In this document: positions 52,039 through 63,384 of the stretch, piece after piece
Layout: each line of letters begins with the position of its first letter
Position numbering within the stretch: the first letter of the stretch is position 1
Origin: Chaenocephalus aceratus
Lineage: Eukaryota; Chordata; Actinopteri; Perciformes; Channichthyidae
NCBI GenBank assembly: GCA_023974075.1
Contig: CM043789.1
Span: 40,536,092 to 40,600,091, forward strand
Direction of reading: 5' to 3'
Length of the DNA stretch: 64,000 nucleotides
Translations under genes and position numbers: made by a program
The notes under the pieces: model-generated
Database searches by the model: none
What the model was told of the DNA's origin: nothing
The model's input: the letters and a program-made list of their open reading frames with translations, nothing else

Positions 52039-53700
52039 ATGGCGCAGAGAGGAGTTCAGCTGGACCGGGAGACCTTCTCTTGTTCCATCTGTCTGGATCT
52101 ACTGAAGGATCCGGTGACGACTTCCTGTGGACACAGCTACTGCATGAAGTGTATTAAAGCCCACTGGGATAAAGAGGATGAGAAGAAGATCCACAGCTGC
52201 CCTCAGTGCAGGCAGAGCTTCACACCGAGGCCTGTCCTGCTGAAGAACACCATGCTAGCAGCTTTAGTGGAGGAGCTGAAGAAGACTGGACTCCAAGCTG
52301 CTCCTGCTGATCTCTGCTATGCTGGAGCTGAAGACGTGGGATGTGATTCCTGTACTGGGAGAAAACGGAAAGCCTTGGAGTCCTGTCTGCAGTGTGTGGC
52401 CTCATACTGTGAGAGACACCTCCAGCCTCACTATGAATCACCTGCCTTTAAGAAACACAAGCTGATGCATCCCTCCAAGAAGCTCCTGGAGAGCATGTGC
52501 TCTCGTCACGAGGAGGTGAAGAAGATGTTCTGCCGCACTGATCAGCAGTGTATCTGTTATCTCTGCTCTGTGGACGAACACAAAGGCCACGACACAGTTT
52601 TGGCTGCAGCGGAAAGGACTGAGAGGCAGAGAGAGCTGGAGGGGAGTCGACAAAACATCCAGCAGAGAATCCAGGACGGAGAGAAGGAGGTGAAGCTGCT
52701 TCAGCAGGAGGTGCAGGCCGTCAATGGCTCTGCTGATAAAGCAGTGGAGGACAGTGAGAAGACGTTCACTGAGCTGATCCGTCTCATGGAGAAGAGAAGC
52801 TCTGATGTGAAGCAGCAGCTCAGATCCCAGCAGGAAACTGAAGTGAGTCGAGTCAGAGAGCTCCAGGAGAAGCTGGAGCAGGAGATCAGGGAGCTGAAGA
52901 GGAGAGACGCTGAGCTGAAGCTGCTGTCTCACACAGAGGATCACACCCAGTTTCTGCTCAACTACCCCTCTCTGTTACCTCTCAGTGAAGCTACACACTC
53001 ATCCAGCTTCAACATCCGTCCTCTGAGCTACTTTGAGGACGTGACGGCGGCCCTGTCAGCAGTCAGAGACAAACTACAGGACATCCTGAGAGAGGAATGG
53101 ACCAACGTCTCACCGACTGAAGTGGATGTTTTACCGCCAGCAGCAGAGCCCACCACCAGAGCTGGGTTCTTACAATATTCACAGGAGATCACTCTGGATC
53201 CAAACACGGTATACAAGGAGCTGTTATTATCTGAGGGGAGCAGAAAAGCAAAATACATGGGACATCCACAGTCTTATTCTAGTCACCCAGACAGATTCAC
53301 TACTTATCCTCAGGTCCTGAGTAGAGAGGGTCTGACTGGACGTTGTTACTGGGAGGTGGAGTGGGGAGGGAGAGCAGTTCGTGCAGCAGTCGCATACAGG
53401 AACGTCAGAAGAACAGGGGCTGAAGGTCAATTTGGATTCAATGACAAATCCTGGGTGTTAATTTGTAACCAAAAGAGTTATTCCTTTTGTCACAACAACA
53501 TCAAAACTCCCGTCTCAGGTCCTCTGTCCTCCAGAGTAGGAGTGTACCTGGATCACAGAGCAGGTGTTCTGTCCTTCTACAGCGTCTCTGAAACCATGAC
53601 TCTCCTCCACAGAGTCCAGACCACGTTCACTCAGCCTCTCCATGCTGGAGTTCGGCTTCATGGTTATGGAGCCACAGCTGAGTTGTGTAAACTGAAATAG
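52039..53700 (+). CDS. Class IV TRIM E3 ubiquitin ligase, copy 1
   Basis: The start is ATG at 52,039 (GAAATGG context). The open frame extends 12 codons upstream only from a GTG, which is not used as a start here. Domains by residue: RING 15-57 (C15, C18, C30, H32, C35, C38, C54, C57); B-box region about 100-190 with C-x2-C...ERH and CSRHEEV...CYLC..DEHKGH; coiled coil about 195-300; PRY-SPRY about 372-550 with ITLDPNT, LLLSEGSRKAKY, RCYWEVEWGG and VYLDHRAGVLSFYS. All Zn ligands are present, so it is probably a working E3 ligase. Family knowledge: fish TRIM expansions of this type (TRIM16/25-like, finTRIM, bloodthirsty) act in antiviral sensing, with the B30.2 domain binding the target. The whole ORF is a single exon. 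AATAAA signals follow near 54,100-54,200. Confidence 0.9.
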   Translation: MAQRGVQLDRETFSCSICLDLLKDPVTTSCGHSYCMKCIKAHWDKEDEKKIHSCPQCRQSFTPRPVLLKNTMLAALVEELKKTGLQAAPADLCYAGAEDVGCDSCTGRKRKALESCLQCVASYCERHLQPHYESPAFKKHKLMHPSKKLLESMCSRHEEVKKMFCRTDQQCICYLCSVDEHKGHDTVLAAAERTERQRELEGSRQNIQQRIQDGEKEVKLLQQEVQAVNGSADKAVEDSEKTFTELIRLMEKRSSDVKQQLRSQQETEVSRVRELQEKLEQEIRELKRRDAELKLLSHTEDHTQFLLNYPSLLPLSEATHSSSFNIRPLSYFEDVTAALSAVRDKLQDILREEWTNVSPTEVDVLPPAAEPTTRAGFLQYSQEITLDPNTVYKELLLSEGSRKAKYMGHPQSYSSHPDRFTTYPQVLSREGLTGRCYWEVEWGGRAVRAAVAYRNVRRTGAEGQFGFNDKSWVLICNQKSYSFCHNNIKTPVSGPLSSRVGVYLDHRAGVLSFYSVSETMTLLHRVQTTFTQPLHAGVRLHGYGATAELCKLK

Positions 53701-54460
53701 TTTAAGTCATTTGAGGAACTCTTGTACTTCTTAAACTCATTGCGTGTCCATCATTGTTGCTGAGAGCTGATTGTTCATGTCTTCACGGCGCAGAGATCAG
53801 CTGTCAATCAAACATGGGATGTGCTTTAACATCTTCTCGTGAGTTGTTCTGTAGATGTTGGAGTTTCTTTAGGCGGCGCTCCTTCCTGTGTCTGTGTAGC
53901 CATGGAGGCTGTCGCTGCTCAGGAGGATTTCTGTTAACCTCAACTGATATTTCTCTGCATGAAAATGTAGACTTTGCTCCAGATATTTGTTGGATATTCT
54001 GTTGTTGACTAAGTCTCAATGTGTTGAATGCATAAATGGAAGTTCGAAGGAGGAAAGAAAACACATTAAAAGAAAGTCAAGAAACAGGTTGAGTTTGTAA
54101 TAAATTGTGTTTCTATTTTAATTTTCAAGATGTGAGATGATGAGTGCCTCATTTACATGTCTGTACAAAATAAAATGTTGCGGGTTTTCTTGTTAATAAA
54201 ATAGCTAAGAGGACATAAGTGAACATCTCAGTCTTTTGTTTTGTATCTTAACATGAACGATCTATCCTCTCCAGTGAAGCTGCACTAAGTTGAGTTGAAT
54301 TGTAAACACATTACATTACATGTTACTTGTTAGACGCTTTTATCCAAAGCGACTTTCAATACTGTGGGCAATCCCCACAGGAGCAATGTGGGGTGAAGTG
54401 TCTCAGGGACACAACGACATGCTGACTGCAGTGGGGTTAGTTAGGTAGTTCTTTTTGTAC
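53701..54460. other. 3' flank of TRIM copy 1
   Basis: 3' untranslated region with several AATAAA motifs (about 54,100, 54,169, 54,196), then a dispersed 'gacgcttttatccaaagcga' repeat at about 54,310-54,440. Shared with the flank of copy 2. Confidence 0.6.
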
Positions 54461-55702
54461 TGCTACGTCCCCAATAAGCTCTAGGACAAAAATGGAGACG
54501 GTAACACACAACAACAAATAACATTGAGAGAGTCGGGGTGAAAGTGAACACAAGTGCATTTATTTACACCAACAAATGGAGAGGCATCCAGGACCTCTCT
54601 TTGCTGCTGGCATTCTGAAATGGAAAAAGTAATTAATAAATATGTATCAATAATACATATGCTATTATATTGTAATAGATTACCTGAAGGAATAGATAGG
54701 GAGGTGGGACAAGGGTTCATTCTGTCTGGCTTAGCCTATTATCATACTAAAAGGACTGCATGCCCCCCCCCGCCCCTTCCAGGTGTCCCGATGCAACAAG
54801 TATCTGAATCCTATTTACATTGAACACTTAAGTCACACAATACTACCTAGCTTAGCCTATTATCATAATAAAAGCAATACCTACACCCACACATGCAGGT
54901 AAACCAGTTCAACAAGTCACACAATGCTGTCTGGCTAATGCTAACAGGCTAATTATCATACTAAAAGGGATGCATCCAAGTGTCCCAACACATTTCAGAA
55001 AGAACTGTTTCTGCCAGAACCAGAGAAGAGTTTTTCTGTAACGAATGAACGGATAAGATACAAGTAGAGTTTACAATATAGCTACAGATTTAATTGCACA
55101 TACTGCTATCAGAAATAATGTATTAATTTATTCAATTCTGGTCTCCATTAAAAATCTTAACAGATGACGCATTTAGAACTTAGTTATAGTGAATTATCAA
55201 AGACATTATATGTTTCTATTAGTGTTGTATTTCCATATGTGAACATAAGAAGGTAGCCAGGGCCTGTCTTTAAAGGAGGCCTGCTGCTGACTCCAGAGCC
55301 TCTTTGTGGTCTCTGATAGATTTGGTCATTATTCTGCCACCTTGTGTTTAGTATTGTTAAATGTGTGTGTGGTGGGAGGGGGAGGATTTGGGTACGCTTG
55401 GGGTTCCCTCTACCTCTCCTCACGTAGGTCAACTCTGTTAGACACACTAGGTCAGTAGATTGTTGCCACCCTGTAGTTGTTTTGTTTCCTTGTTAGTAGA
55501 ACAGATAGTGAGGGCTTTTTGTTTGAGTTTTGTTATATTCATTTAATTTGGCAACCTCTTCTTTGTCTTCTCACTTAAAGAACATTTGTTGGCATTTTCT
55601 TAGGTTGTAAATAAATAAACTTGTGTTCATTTTCACCCTGACTGTTATTGGTTGTTGTGTGTTACTGTCTCCATTTCCCCTACACTTTATTAGGGATGTA
55701 AC
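54461..55702. mobile_element. Repeat block R, copy 2 (complete)
   Basis: Left end TGCTACGTCCCCAATAAG, right end TTTATTAGGGATGTAACA. The outer about 105 bp are inverted copies with scattered differences, including 'atggagacggtaacacacaa' against 'ttgttgtgtgttactgtctc'. The ends resemble the U5 end of the solo LTR at 46,914 (GGGGACGTAACA), so block R may be two LTR-like sequences in opposite orientation rather than a simple TIR transposon. Only one full 120-bp 'ggcttagcc' subunit is present here. Confidence 0.7.
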
Positions 55703-56627
55703 AAACACATTAATCTATACAACATGAAATAATCCAGTAATTCAATATGATTCTAAAATAGGACATTACGCGCAGCAAGTAGTGGTTGATGCCAATACGT
55801 CTCAGCTTATGCTGCTTCAGACTTCTACTGAACTACATTTTAGAAGACAGTATTGTACTTTTTAATCCACTGCATTCATTTCACAGCTTGAAGTTACTAC
55901 TTAGATATAGACTAGTAGTTCATTCAAAAATATAAATCAATTATTAAATACACCTTGACAGTTATGTATAGGATAAGATATCCAGCAGCAGGACATGAAG
56001 TTATTCAAATGAGCTCTACTTTTACTAACTGTGATAACACACATCAATAATCATTATAGTAACCCAGCAACTCAATATTCTGAAAAGGGCCATTCTGCAT
56101 AAGGAGTACTTTTACTTTTGGTACTTTAAGTATATTTTGATACCAATGCTTTTGTAACTTGCAACAGAGTATTTTTACCCCGTAGTATTTCTACTTTTAA
56201 TTCAGTAGAATAGCTGAGTACTTCTTACACCACTGCTACCATGTGTCTGGAGCCCTGAGCTACAACAGCCTGAATTAAAAAATAATATTTTACAGCTGAT
56301 GACTGTTTTCAAATGTAGGGCAAGTTGTAAGCGAGGCTCCGTTTGTAAATGAGGAAACACTTCAGAGTGTCTGCTCCTCCTCCTGGAATGAGTCAGAGTG
56401 TGAAGAGCCTTCCCTCTTCGTCCTGCTCTCAGACACAGCCAGCTCCACTCTGTATTTCCTGGCTCCTCCCCTTTAGATCCAGAGGATGGGCGTAACCAAC
56501 ATGTGGGTAAAGTACAAGAGCTGACAGCCACATTCACTGCTCACACACATGCTGTTCAGATCACAGCTCACATAGTTTCAGCTCTCAGGAAGTGAAGCTC
56601 AGACACTCGCTGCCACTGAGAGGGGAA
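55703..56627. promoter_or_regulatory. 5' flank of TRIM copy 2
   Basis: Nearly identical to 51,103-52,038, including the TGAGTCA and CACATGTG-like sites. Differences are scattered single bases. Confidence 0.4.
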
Positions 56628-58289
56628 ATGGCGCAGAGAGGAGTTCAGCTGGACCGGGAGACCTTCTCTTGTTCCATCTGTCTGGATCTACTGATTGATC
56701 CGGTGACGACTTCCTGTGGACACAGCTACTGCATGAAGTGTATTAAAGCCCACTGGGATAAAGAGGATGAGAAGAAGATCCACAGCTGCCCTCAGTGCAG
56801 GCAGAGCTTCACACCGAGGCCTGTCCTGCTGAAGAACACCATGCTAGCAGCTTTAGTGGAGGAGCTGAAGAAGACTGGCCTCCAAGCTGCTCCTGCTGAC
56901 CTCTGCTATGCTGGAGCTGAAGACGTGGGATGTGATTCCTGTACTGGGAGAAAACGGAAAGCCTTGGAGTCCTGTCTGCAGTGTGTGGCCTCATACTGTG
57001 AGAGACACCTCCAGCCTCACTATGAATCACCTGCCTTTAAGAAACACAAGCTGATGCAGCCCTCCAAGAAGCTCCTGGAGAGCATGTGCTCTCGTCACGA
57101 GGAGGTGAAGAAGATGTTCTGCCGCACTGATCAGCAGTGTATCTGTTATCTCTGCTCTGTGGACGAACACAAAGGCCACGACACAGTTTTGGCTGCAGCG
57201 GAAAGGACTGAGAGGCAGAGAGAGCTGGAGGGGAGTCGACAAAACATCCAGCAGAGAATCCAGGACGGAGAGAAGGAGGTGAAGCTGCTTCAGCAGGAGG
57301 TGCAGGCCGTCAATGGCTCTGCTGATAAAGCAGTGGAGGACAGTGAGAAGACGTTCACTGAGCTGATCCGTCTCATGGAGAAGAGAAGCTCTGATGTGAA
57401 GCAGCAGCTCAGATCCCAGCAGGAAACTGAAGTGAGTCGAGTTAAAGAGCTCCAGGAGAAGCTGGAGCAGGAGATCAGGGAGCTGAAGAGGAGAGACGCT
57501 GAGCTGAAGCTGCTGTCTCACACAGAGGATCACACCCAGTTTCTGCTCAACTACCCCTCTCTGTTACCTCTCAGTGAAGCTACACACTCATCCAGCATCA
57601 ACATCCGTCCTCTGAGCTACTTTGAGGACGTGACGGCGGCCCTGTCAGCAGTCAGAGACAAACTACAGGACATCCTGAGAGAGGAATGGACCAACGTCTC
57701 ACCGACTGAAGTGGATGTTTTACCGTCAGCAGCAGAGCCCACTACCAGAGCTGGGTTCTTACAATATTCACAGGAGATCACTCTGGATCCAAACACGGTA
57801 TACAAGGAGCTGTTATTATCTGAGGGGAGCAGAAAAGCAAAATATATGGGATATCCACAGTCTTATTCTAGTCACCCAGACAGATTCACTACTTATCCTC
57901 AGGTCCTGAGTAGAGAGGGTCTGACTGGACGTTGTTACTGGGAGGTGGAGTGGGGAGGGAGAGCAGTTCGTGCAGCAGTCGCATACAGGAACGTCAGAAG
58001 AACAGGGGCTAAATGTCAACTTGGATTCAATGACAAATCCTGGGTGTTAATTTGTAACCAAAAGAGTTATTCCTTTTGTCACAACAACATCAAAACTCCC
58101 GTCTCAGGTCCTCTGTCCTCCAGAGTAGGAGTGTACCTGGATCACAGAGCAGGTGTTCTGTCCTTCTACAGCGTCTCTGAAACCATGACTCTCCTCCACA
58201 GAGTCCAGACCACATTCACTCAGCCTCTCCATGCTGGAGTTCGGCTTCATGGTTATGGAGCCACAGCTGAGTTGTGTAAACTGAAATAG
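56628..58289 (+). CDS. Class IV TRIM E3 ubiquitin ligase, copy 2
   Basis: Same 553-residue architecture and start context as copy 1. By eye I count 16 nucleotide differences in the ORF, ten of them amino-acid changing (nine residues) and six silent. Changes: K23I between the first two RING Zn-ligand pairs; H to Q near the B-box; R to K in the coiled coil; F to I and P to S before the PRY; H409Y, E462K, G463C and F465L in the B30.2 domain. All RING and B-box ligands are kept, so it should be functional. The cluster at 462-465 lies between the RCYWEVEW and the SWVL strands, where B30.2 ligand-facing loops occur. Confidence 0.9.
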   Translation: MAQRGVQLDRETFSCSICLDLLIDPVTTSCGHSYCMKCIKAHWDKEDEKKIHSCPQCRQSFTPRPVLLKNTMLAALVEELKKTGLQAAPADLCYAGAEDVGCDSCTGRKRKALESCLQCVASYCERHLQPHYESPAFKKHKLMQPSKKLLESMCSRHEEVKKMFCRTDQQCICYLCSVDEHKGHDTVLAAAERTERQRELEGSRQNIQQRIQDGEKEVKLLQQEVQAVNGSADKAVEDSEKTFTELIRLMEKRSSDVKQQLRSQQETEVSRVKELQEKLEQEIRELKRRDAELKLLSHTEDHTQFLLNYPSLLPLSEATHSSSINIRPLSYFEDVTAALSAVRDKLQDILREEWTNVSPTEVDVLPSAAEPTTRAGFLQYSQEITLDPNTVYKELLLSEGSRKAKYMGYPQSYSSHPDRFTTYPQVLSREGLTGRCYWEVEWGGRAVRAAVAYRNVRRTGAKCQLGFNDKSWVLICNQKSYSFCHNNIKTPVSGPLSSRVGVYLDHRAGVLSFYSVSETMTLLHRVQTTFTQPLHAGVRLHGYGATAELCKLK

Positions 58290-59042
58290 TTTAAGTCATT
58301 TGAGGAACTCTTGTACTTCTTAAACTCATTGCGTGTCCATCATTGTTGCTGAGAGCTGATTGTTCATGTCTTCCCTGCACAGAGATCAGCTGTCAATCAA
58401 ACATGTGATGTGCTTTAACATCTTCTCGTGAGTTGTTCTGTAGATGTTGGAGTTTCTTTAGGCGGCGCTCCTTCCTGTGTCTGTTAGCCATGGAGGCTGT
58501 CGCTGCTCAGGAGGATTTCTGTTAACCTCAACTGATATTTCTCTGCATGAAAATGTAGACTTTGCTCCAGATATTTGTTGGATATTCTATTTTTGACTAA
58601 GTCTCAATGTGTTGATAAATGGAAGTTCGAAGGAGGAAAGAAAACACATTAAAAGAAAGTCAAGAAACAGGTTGAGTTTGTAATAAATTGTGTTTCTATT
58701 TTAATTTTCAAGATGTGAGATGATGAGTGCCTCATTTACATGTCTGTACACAATAACATGTTGGGGGTTTTCTTGTTAATAAAAGAGCTAAGAGGACATA
58801 AGTGAACATCTCAGTCTTTTGTTTTGTATCTTAACATGAACGATCTATCCTCTCCAGTGAAGCTGCACTAAGTTGAGTTGAATTGTAAACACATTACATT
58901 ACATGTCAATTGTTAGACGCTTTTATCCAAAGCGACTTTCAATACTGTGGGCAATCCCCACAGGAGCAATGTGGGGTGACGTGTCTCAGGGACACAACGA
59001 CATGCTGACTGCAGTGGGGTTAGTTAGGTAGTTCTTTTTTTA
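58290..59042. other. 3' flank of TRIM copy 2
   Basis: Matches 53,701-54,460 with small indels. Ends with the dispersed repeat at about 58,890-59,020. Confidence 0.6.
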
Positions 59043-59926
59043 CTGCTACGTCCCCAATAAGCCCTAGGACAAAAATGGAGACGGTAACACACAACAACAA
59101 ATAACATTGAGAGAGTCGGGGTGAAAGTGAACACAAGTGCATTTATTTACACCAACAAATGGAGAGGCATCCAGGACCTCTCTTTGCTGCTGGCATTCTG
59201 AAATGGAAAAAGTAATTAATAAATATGTATCAATAATACATATGCTTATTATATTGTAATAGATTACCTGAAGGAATAGATAGGGAGGTGGGACAAGGGT
59301 TCATTCTGTCTGGCTTAGCCTATTATCATACTAAAAGGACTGCATGCACCCCCCTGCCCCTTCCAGGTGTTCCGATGCAACAAGTATCTGAATCCTATTT
59401 ACATTGAACACTTAAGTCACACAATACTACCTGGCTTAGCCTATTAACATACTAAAAGGACTGCATGCACCCCCCCCCGCCCCTTCCAGGTGTCCCGATG
59501 CAACAAGTATCTGAATCCTATTTACATTGAACACTTAAGTCACACAATACTACCTAGCTTAGCCTATTATCATAATAAAAGCAATACCTACACCCACACA
59601 TGCAGGTAAACCAGTTCAACAAGTCACACAATGCTGTCTGGCTAATGCTAACTGGCTAATTATCATACTAAAAGGGATGCATCCAAGTGTCCCAACACAT
59701 TTCAGAAAGAACTGTTTCTGCCAGAACCAGAGAAGAGTTTTTTTGTAACTAATGAACGGATAAGATACAAGTAGAGTTTACAATATAGCTACAGATTTAA
59801 TTTCACATACTGCTATCAGAAATAATGTATTAATTTATTCAATACTGGTCTTCATTCAAAATCATAACAGATGACACATTTAGAACTTAGTTATAGTGAA
59901 TTATCAAAGACATTATATTTTTCTAT
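59043..59926. mobile_element. Repeat block R, copy 3, interrupted
   Basis: Same left end (CTGCTACGTCCCCAATAAG) and body as copy 2, with two 120-bp subunits as in copy 1. Homology stops abruptly after 'atatttttctatt' at 59,926, exactly where the LTR-like right part starts in the other copies. Confidence 0.85.
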
Positions 59927-60572
59927 TGATGCGCCCTGGAGGTATCATACTATTTAAAACATGTATACCCAGGATTCAATCACTTTTCCTGGCTTGCAAA
60001 GTGCTGTGAAGCAGCCTGTTCTCTGGGTGCAGTCTGGGTGTGCATGGAGGGGTTTAGTCCGAGTGAGGAGTGCTCAAGTGTGGGAGGATGTGTAAGGCAG
60101 AGGAGGGTAACACAAAAGTTAAAGTGTGAACCTCTAGCAGGGCAGGTGCTGCTGTGAATAAGGCCGAATATGGATGCTGGTGTGCGGACAGTAAAGCACC
60201 ACAAAATCCACCTCCTTTAAGTGTCACCAGGGGCATGAGGTTCTGGAGGGTGTGAACATCTGTGTTTAGTCCGTGGGGGAGTGCTTAAGTCCGGGGGTCC
60301 GGGGTCTCACGGTGTGTGAGGTTATGGAAGTATGCATGATTTTCGAAATTCTCGAAAAAATGGCTAAGTGCCCACGGAGGCGGAAGCCCCGGAGACATTT
60401 GCACTCCCCCGTTGCATTTTACAACGAAGAGGGGAATCGAGACCTGCCTTCCTCCGTCCAAAAAATGCATTCATCTTTTCCAAGCTACAATCTGCACGAA
60501 ATAGGAAACCCGGTTTTTGAGAGCACTTAGAAAAAAACGGGCTATTTCACAGGATGGGGAAATCATGGAGAC
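59927..60572. other. No gene recognised
   Basis: Sequence between block R3 and the long-TIR element. An 85-codon plus-strand frame (60,273-60,530) has no recognisable motif. Confidence 0.45.
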
Positions 60573-63293
60573 CAACACACTCTCACTCCCTAAGCGTCCA
60601 ATAGCGACGTTTGGTCAGTGTCTGTGGCGTCCAATTGTGACGCTCCTAGGCTCCTTCAGCGTCATAAAGGGACGCAAATAGCTTTCAACTGATTGCAATG
60701 TATTCCCATCTGCGTCTGGATTTGACGCTCATGGAAGCACGGCATTCGTTTATGTCGGCTGCCCTTAAAGGTAATGTGAGCGTCCATTCCCAGGAGTAAA
60801 GGATGGCAGAAGACACTACACTACCCAGAATCCCCAGTTATCGTTTGGACTACACCATGTGCTCTGTTTGACAAACCCCGTGATAGTCCTCAAGCTCTGT
60901 GATTGGAGAGTGTGCTCCGAGGGTTAAGCCGATTCTCGAACAGCACTTGAAATGGGATGGAACCACGGCAGACTGTCCAAAACTGGATTTGAACGGGTCC
61001 ACCGCGTCCCCCCTCCCCCACCCCGTCCCCAGAACTACACATGCTGGCTATTCTGTTTCGTAACATGTTCTCTCTGGCACGTCTCTACTGGGAGTTGTAG
61101 TTTTAAAAGACGTTTTCGTATTTCCCATAATAAGAAGTTGCCAGTATTAAACTGTGTACATCCCTGGAGGTTTAGGGGACAGGAAACACTCACATTTAAA
61201 ACATATAATTAATAAATGGGTGAAAATTGCTTGTGCCCATTATGGGCAGTATTAATATATATACCCACACGCCAGCTAAGGTCAGAAGAGCTTTATTTAA
61301 CAGCTGGTCTTATGTCTGTGACCCCTCCTGTTAATTGATAACATTACATTACATTAATTGATAAGCCTGAAACATGCACTTGTCAAGGTTCAGAGGCACA
61401 TTTTGCAAATATGGCAGTAGCCATCGATCATCTTAAGATAAGATATACTTTATTGATCCCAAGTTGGAACATTTGCGTTACATCAGCATGTGTAACAGTT
61501 AAATATGCAGTTGTGTTTATTTGAAAATCATTTAGTATAATCACACAAATTCTGTGTTTTATATTCAACAATTCTGTGTTCTTTATTTATTTATTGTTCA
61601 ATACCTGACAAGGCCGGAGATGAAATATCTACATACATCTTATAAGAGTATTATACATTATGTATAATATCAGTTAAAATAAGTGCTTCAACATAGTTAA
61701 CATTGCTGGAGGTATGCACAAATATTGATAGATGTCTTGTAATGCACTGTTGAGGAACCTGCAACACAAGTTTTTCATTCAGTGCAGAACTACACCACAG
61801 TTGTGTAGGCCTATATATGATATGTCAATAAACCTTAGAAAATCATGAAATCTTGAAAGGGATGTGCAAAATAGTCATTATATACAGTCTTTAATTAACT
61901 ATTAGTAGAGAATAACGAGTAATGAATATACTTTATAGGGATCGTATTAATATCTAATAATAAAAATAATTAAATTCAATAACATGCTTTAACCACCAGG
62001 TGTCCCTTTATATCAGCTATGCACCTTTATGGTGTAAATACAGCCTATCTACCAATTGGATCAAATATAAAAGTGAGCCGAATTAGTGTTGATACTGCAA
62101 GGAGACGTATTGTGTGAAAATAAATGTAAGATGTTGTTTAATGGCTGATATATTTATGATCGACGTCACGTTTTCAGTTCCTCATGTTTGTCTTCTCATC
62201 AGGGCTCTATAAATACAGAACTACGGCAGATATGTAATATGTAATGCAGCCGAACCGTGTATTACAATGCCATTATGTGATGACTTTCAAAGAGAAAAGC
62301 AAGCACACTCGGAATAAAGTATTATTATTATTATTTTTTTTAAATGTTTTCGGTCTGTTTCCGGTATTTGTTAATGACGATGTGCTGTGAGATGTGAGAC
62401 TGGAATTGCACAGGGGGGAAATAACGTAGGCTATCTTTAGATGCGGATTTTGTTAAACTAATATGTTTAGGCTGTGGACCAACACTATACATTGACGGGG
62501 AAGGGGGTAGCAATAAAGATAACACCATTAAACAGTTACACAACATAACAGAAATAATATCGATAGCAGCGTCCCTAGCAACCACCTTGGTAACAATGAA
62601 AACGTCGCGATTTCCTGAAGTAATCTTCGTAATAACTAGCAAACTAAAGATCATGTACATCCACTGCACACATAATCTGAAATAACAACTCATATTTCTC
62701 GCATCAAATGACATCAAAACGCATTTTAATGGCCAAACTAACTTTAAAATAGGCATTTTACACCTAGGATAAAACGAAGTTCGGCCATGTTTTCTTTTTC
62801 TGCAGGGAGAAATTTGAAGATCATGTGACATAGCTGGGGATTCTGGGTAGTGTAGTGTCTTCTGCCATCCTTTACTCAGAACAAATATTTGTTTCTCCGA
62901 ATCGAAGGGGAAAAATACAAAAGCATTGCACACAATTTAAACCAATCAATGTTGTGTAATTAACAAGGATAATATGGTGTTTTTTAGTCGATGAGTAGTG
63001 CAGATATCACTGTAAAATCAATCGACAGTAAGAGGAATACTTACTTCCGGGTGTACAATTCTCCGTTATCCAATGGGAATGGACGCTCACATTGCCTTTA
63101 AGGGCAGCCGGCATAAACGAATGCCGTGCTTCCATGAGCGTCACATCCCGACGCAGATGGGAATACATTGCAATCAGTTGAAAGCTATTTGCGTCCCTTT
63201 ATGACGCTGAAGGAGTCTAGGAGCGTCACAATTGGACGCCACGGACACTGACCAAACGTCGCTATTGGACGCTTAGGGAGTGAGAGTGTGTTG
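60573..63293. mobile_element. 2.7-kb DNA element with >200-bp terminal inverted repeats
   Basis: CAACACACTCTCACTCCCTA at the left is mirrored at the right, and arms of about 220 bp match with only a few mismatches (60,573-60,795 against 63,070-63,293). A second matching segment ('ggatggcagaagacactaca') continues the arm after an extra 190 bp on the right side. TGGAGAC flanks both ends (60,566-60,572 and 63,294-63,300), a 7-bp direct repeat. The termini are rich in GCGTC and GACGC motifs. A 197-codon minus-strand frame at 62,340-62,933 runs into the arm and shows no transposase motif, so the element looks non-autonomous. The superfamily is undecided. Confidence 0.85.
61441..61480. mobile_element. 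LINE/SINE tail motif
   Basis: 'gatatactttattgatccca' followed by 'agttgg' is the same family of end as at 23,735. It sits inside the long-TIR element. Confidence 0.5.
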
Positions 63294-63384
63294 TGGAGAC
63301 ATGCATCCGCTACATGAGGACGTTGGATCGGATACAATTGTTGCCTGGAGGACCCCCAATCATGGTTCTTACCAAACTTTAAGT

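Larger units (their letters stand above)
49831..54460. repeat. Tandem duplication unit 1 (block R + TRIM)
   Basis: Homologous over its whole length to 54,461-59,042. Coordinates shift by 4,589 bp within the TRIM gene. A third block R follows unit 2. Confidence 0.9.
54461..59042. repeat. Tandem duplication unit 2 (block R + TRIM)
   Basis: Second unit of the 4.6-kb tandem duplication. It begins and ends at the edge of block R. Confidence 0.9.

Noticed and set aside
52438..52944. 168-codon minus-strand ORFs inside both TRIM genes
   Set aside because: Antisense of the coiled-coil segment, repeated at 57,027-57,533 only because the gene is duplicated.
62340..62933. 197-codon minus-strand ORF
   Set aside because: Runs into the terminal inverted repeat and shows no transposase or other domain. 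Kept only as part of the mobile element.
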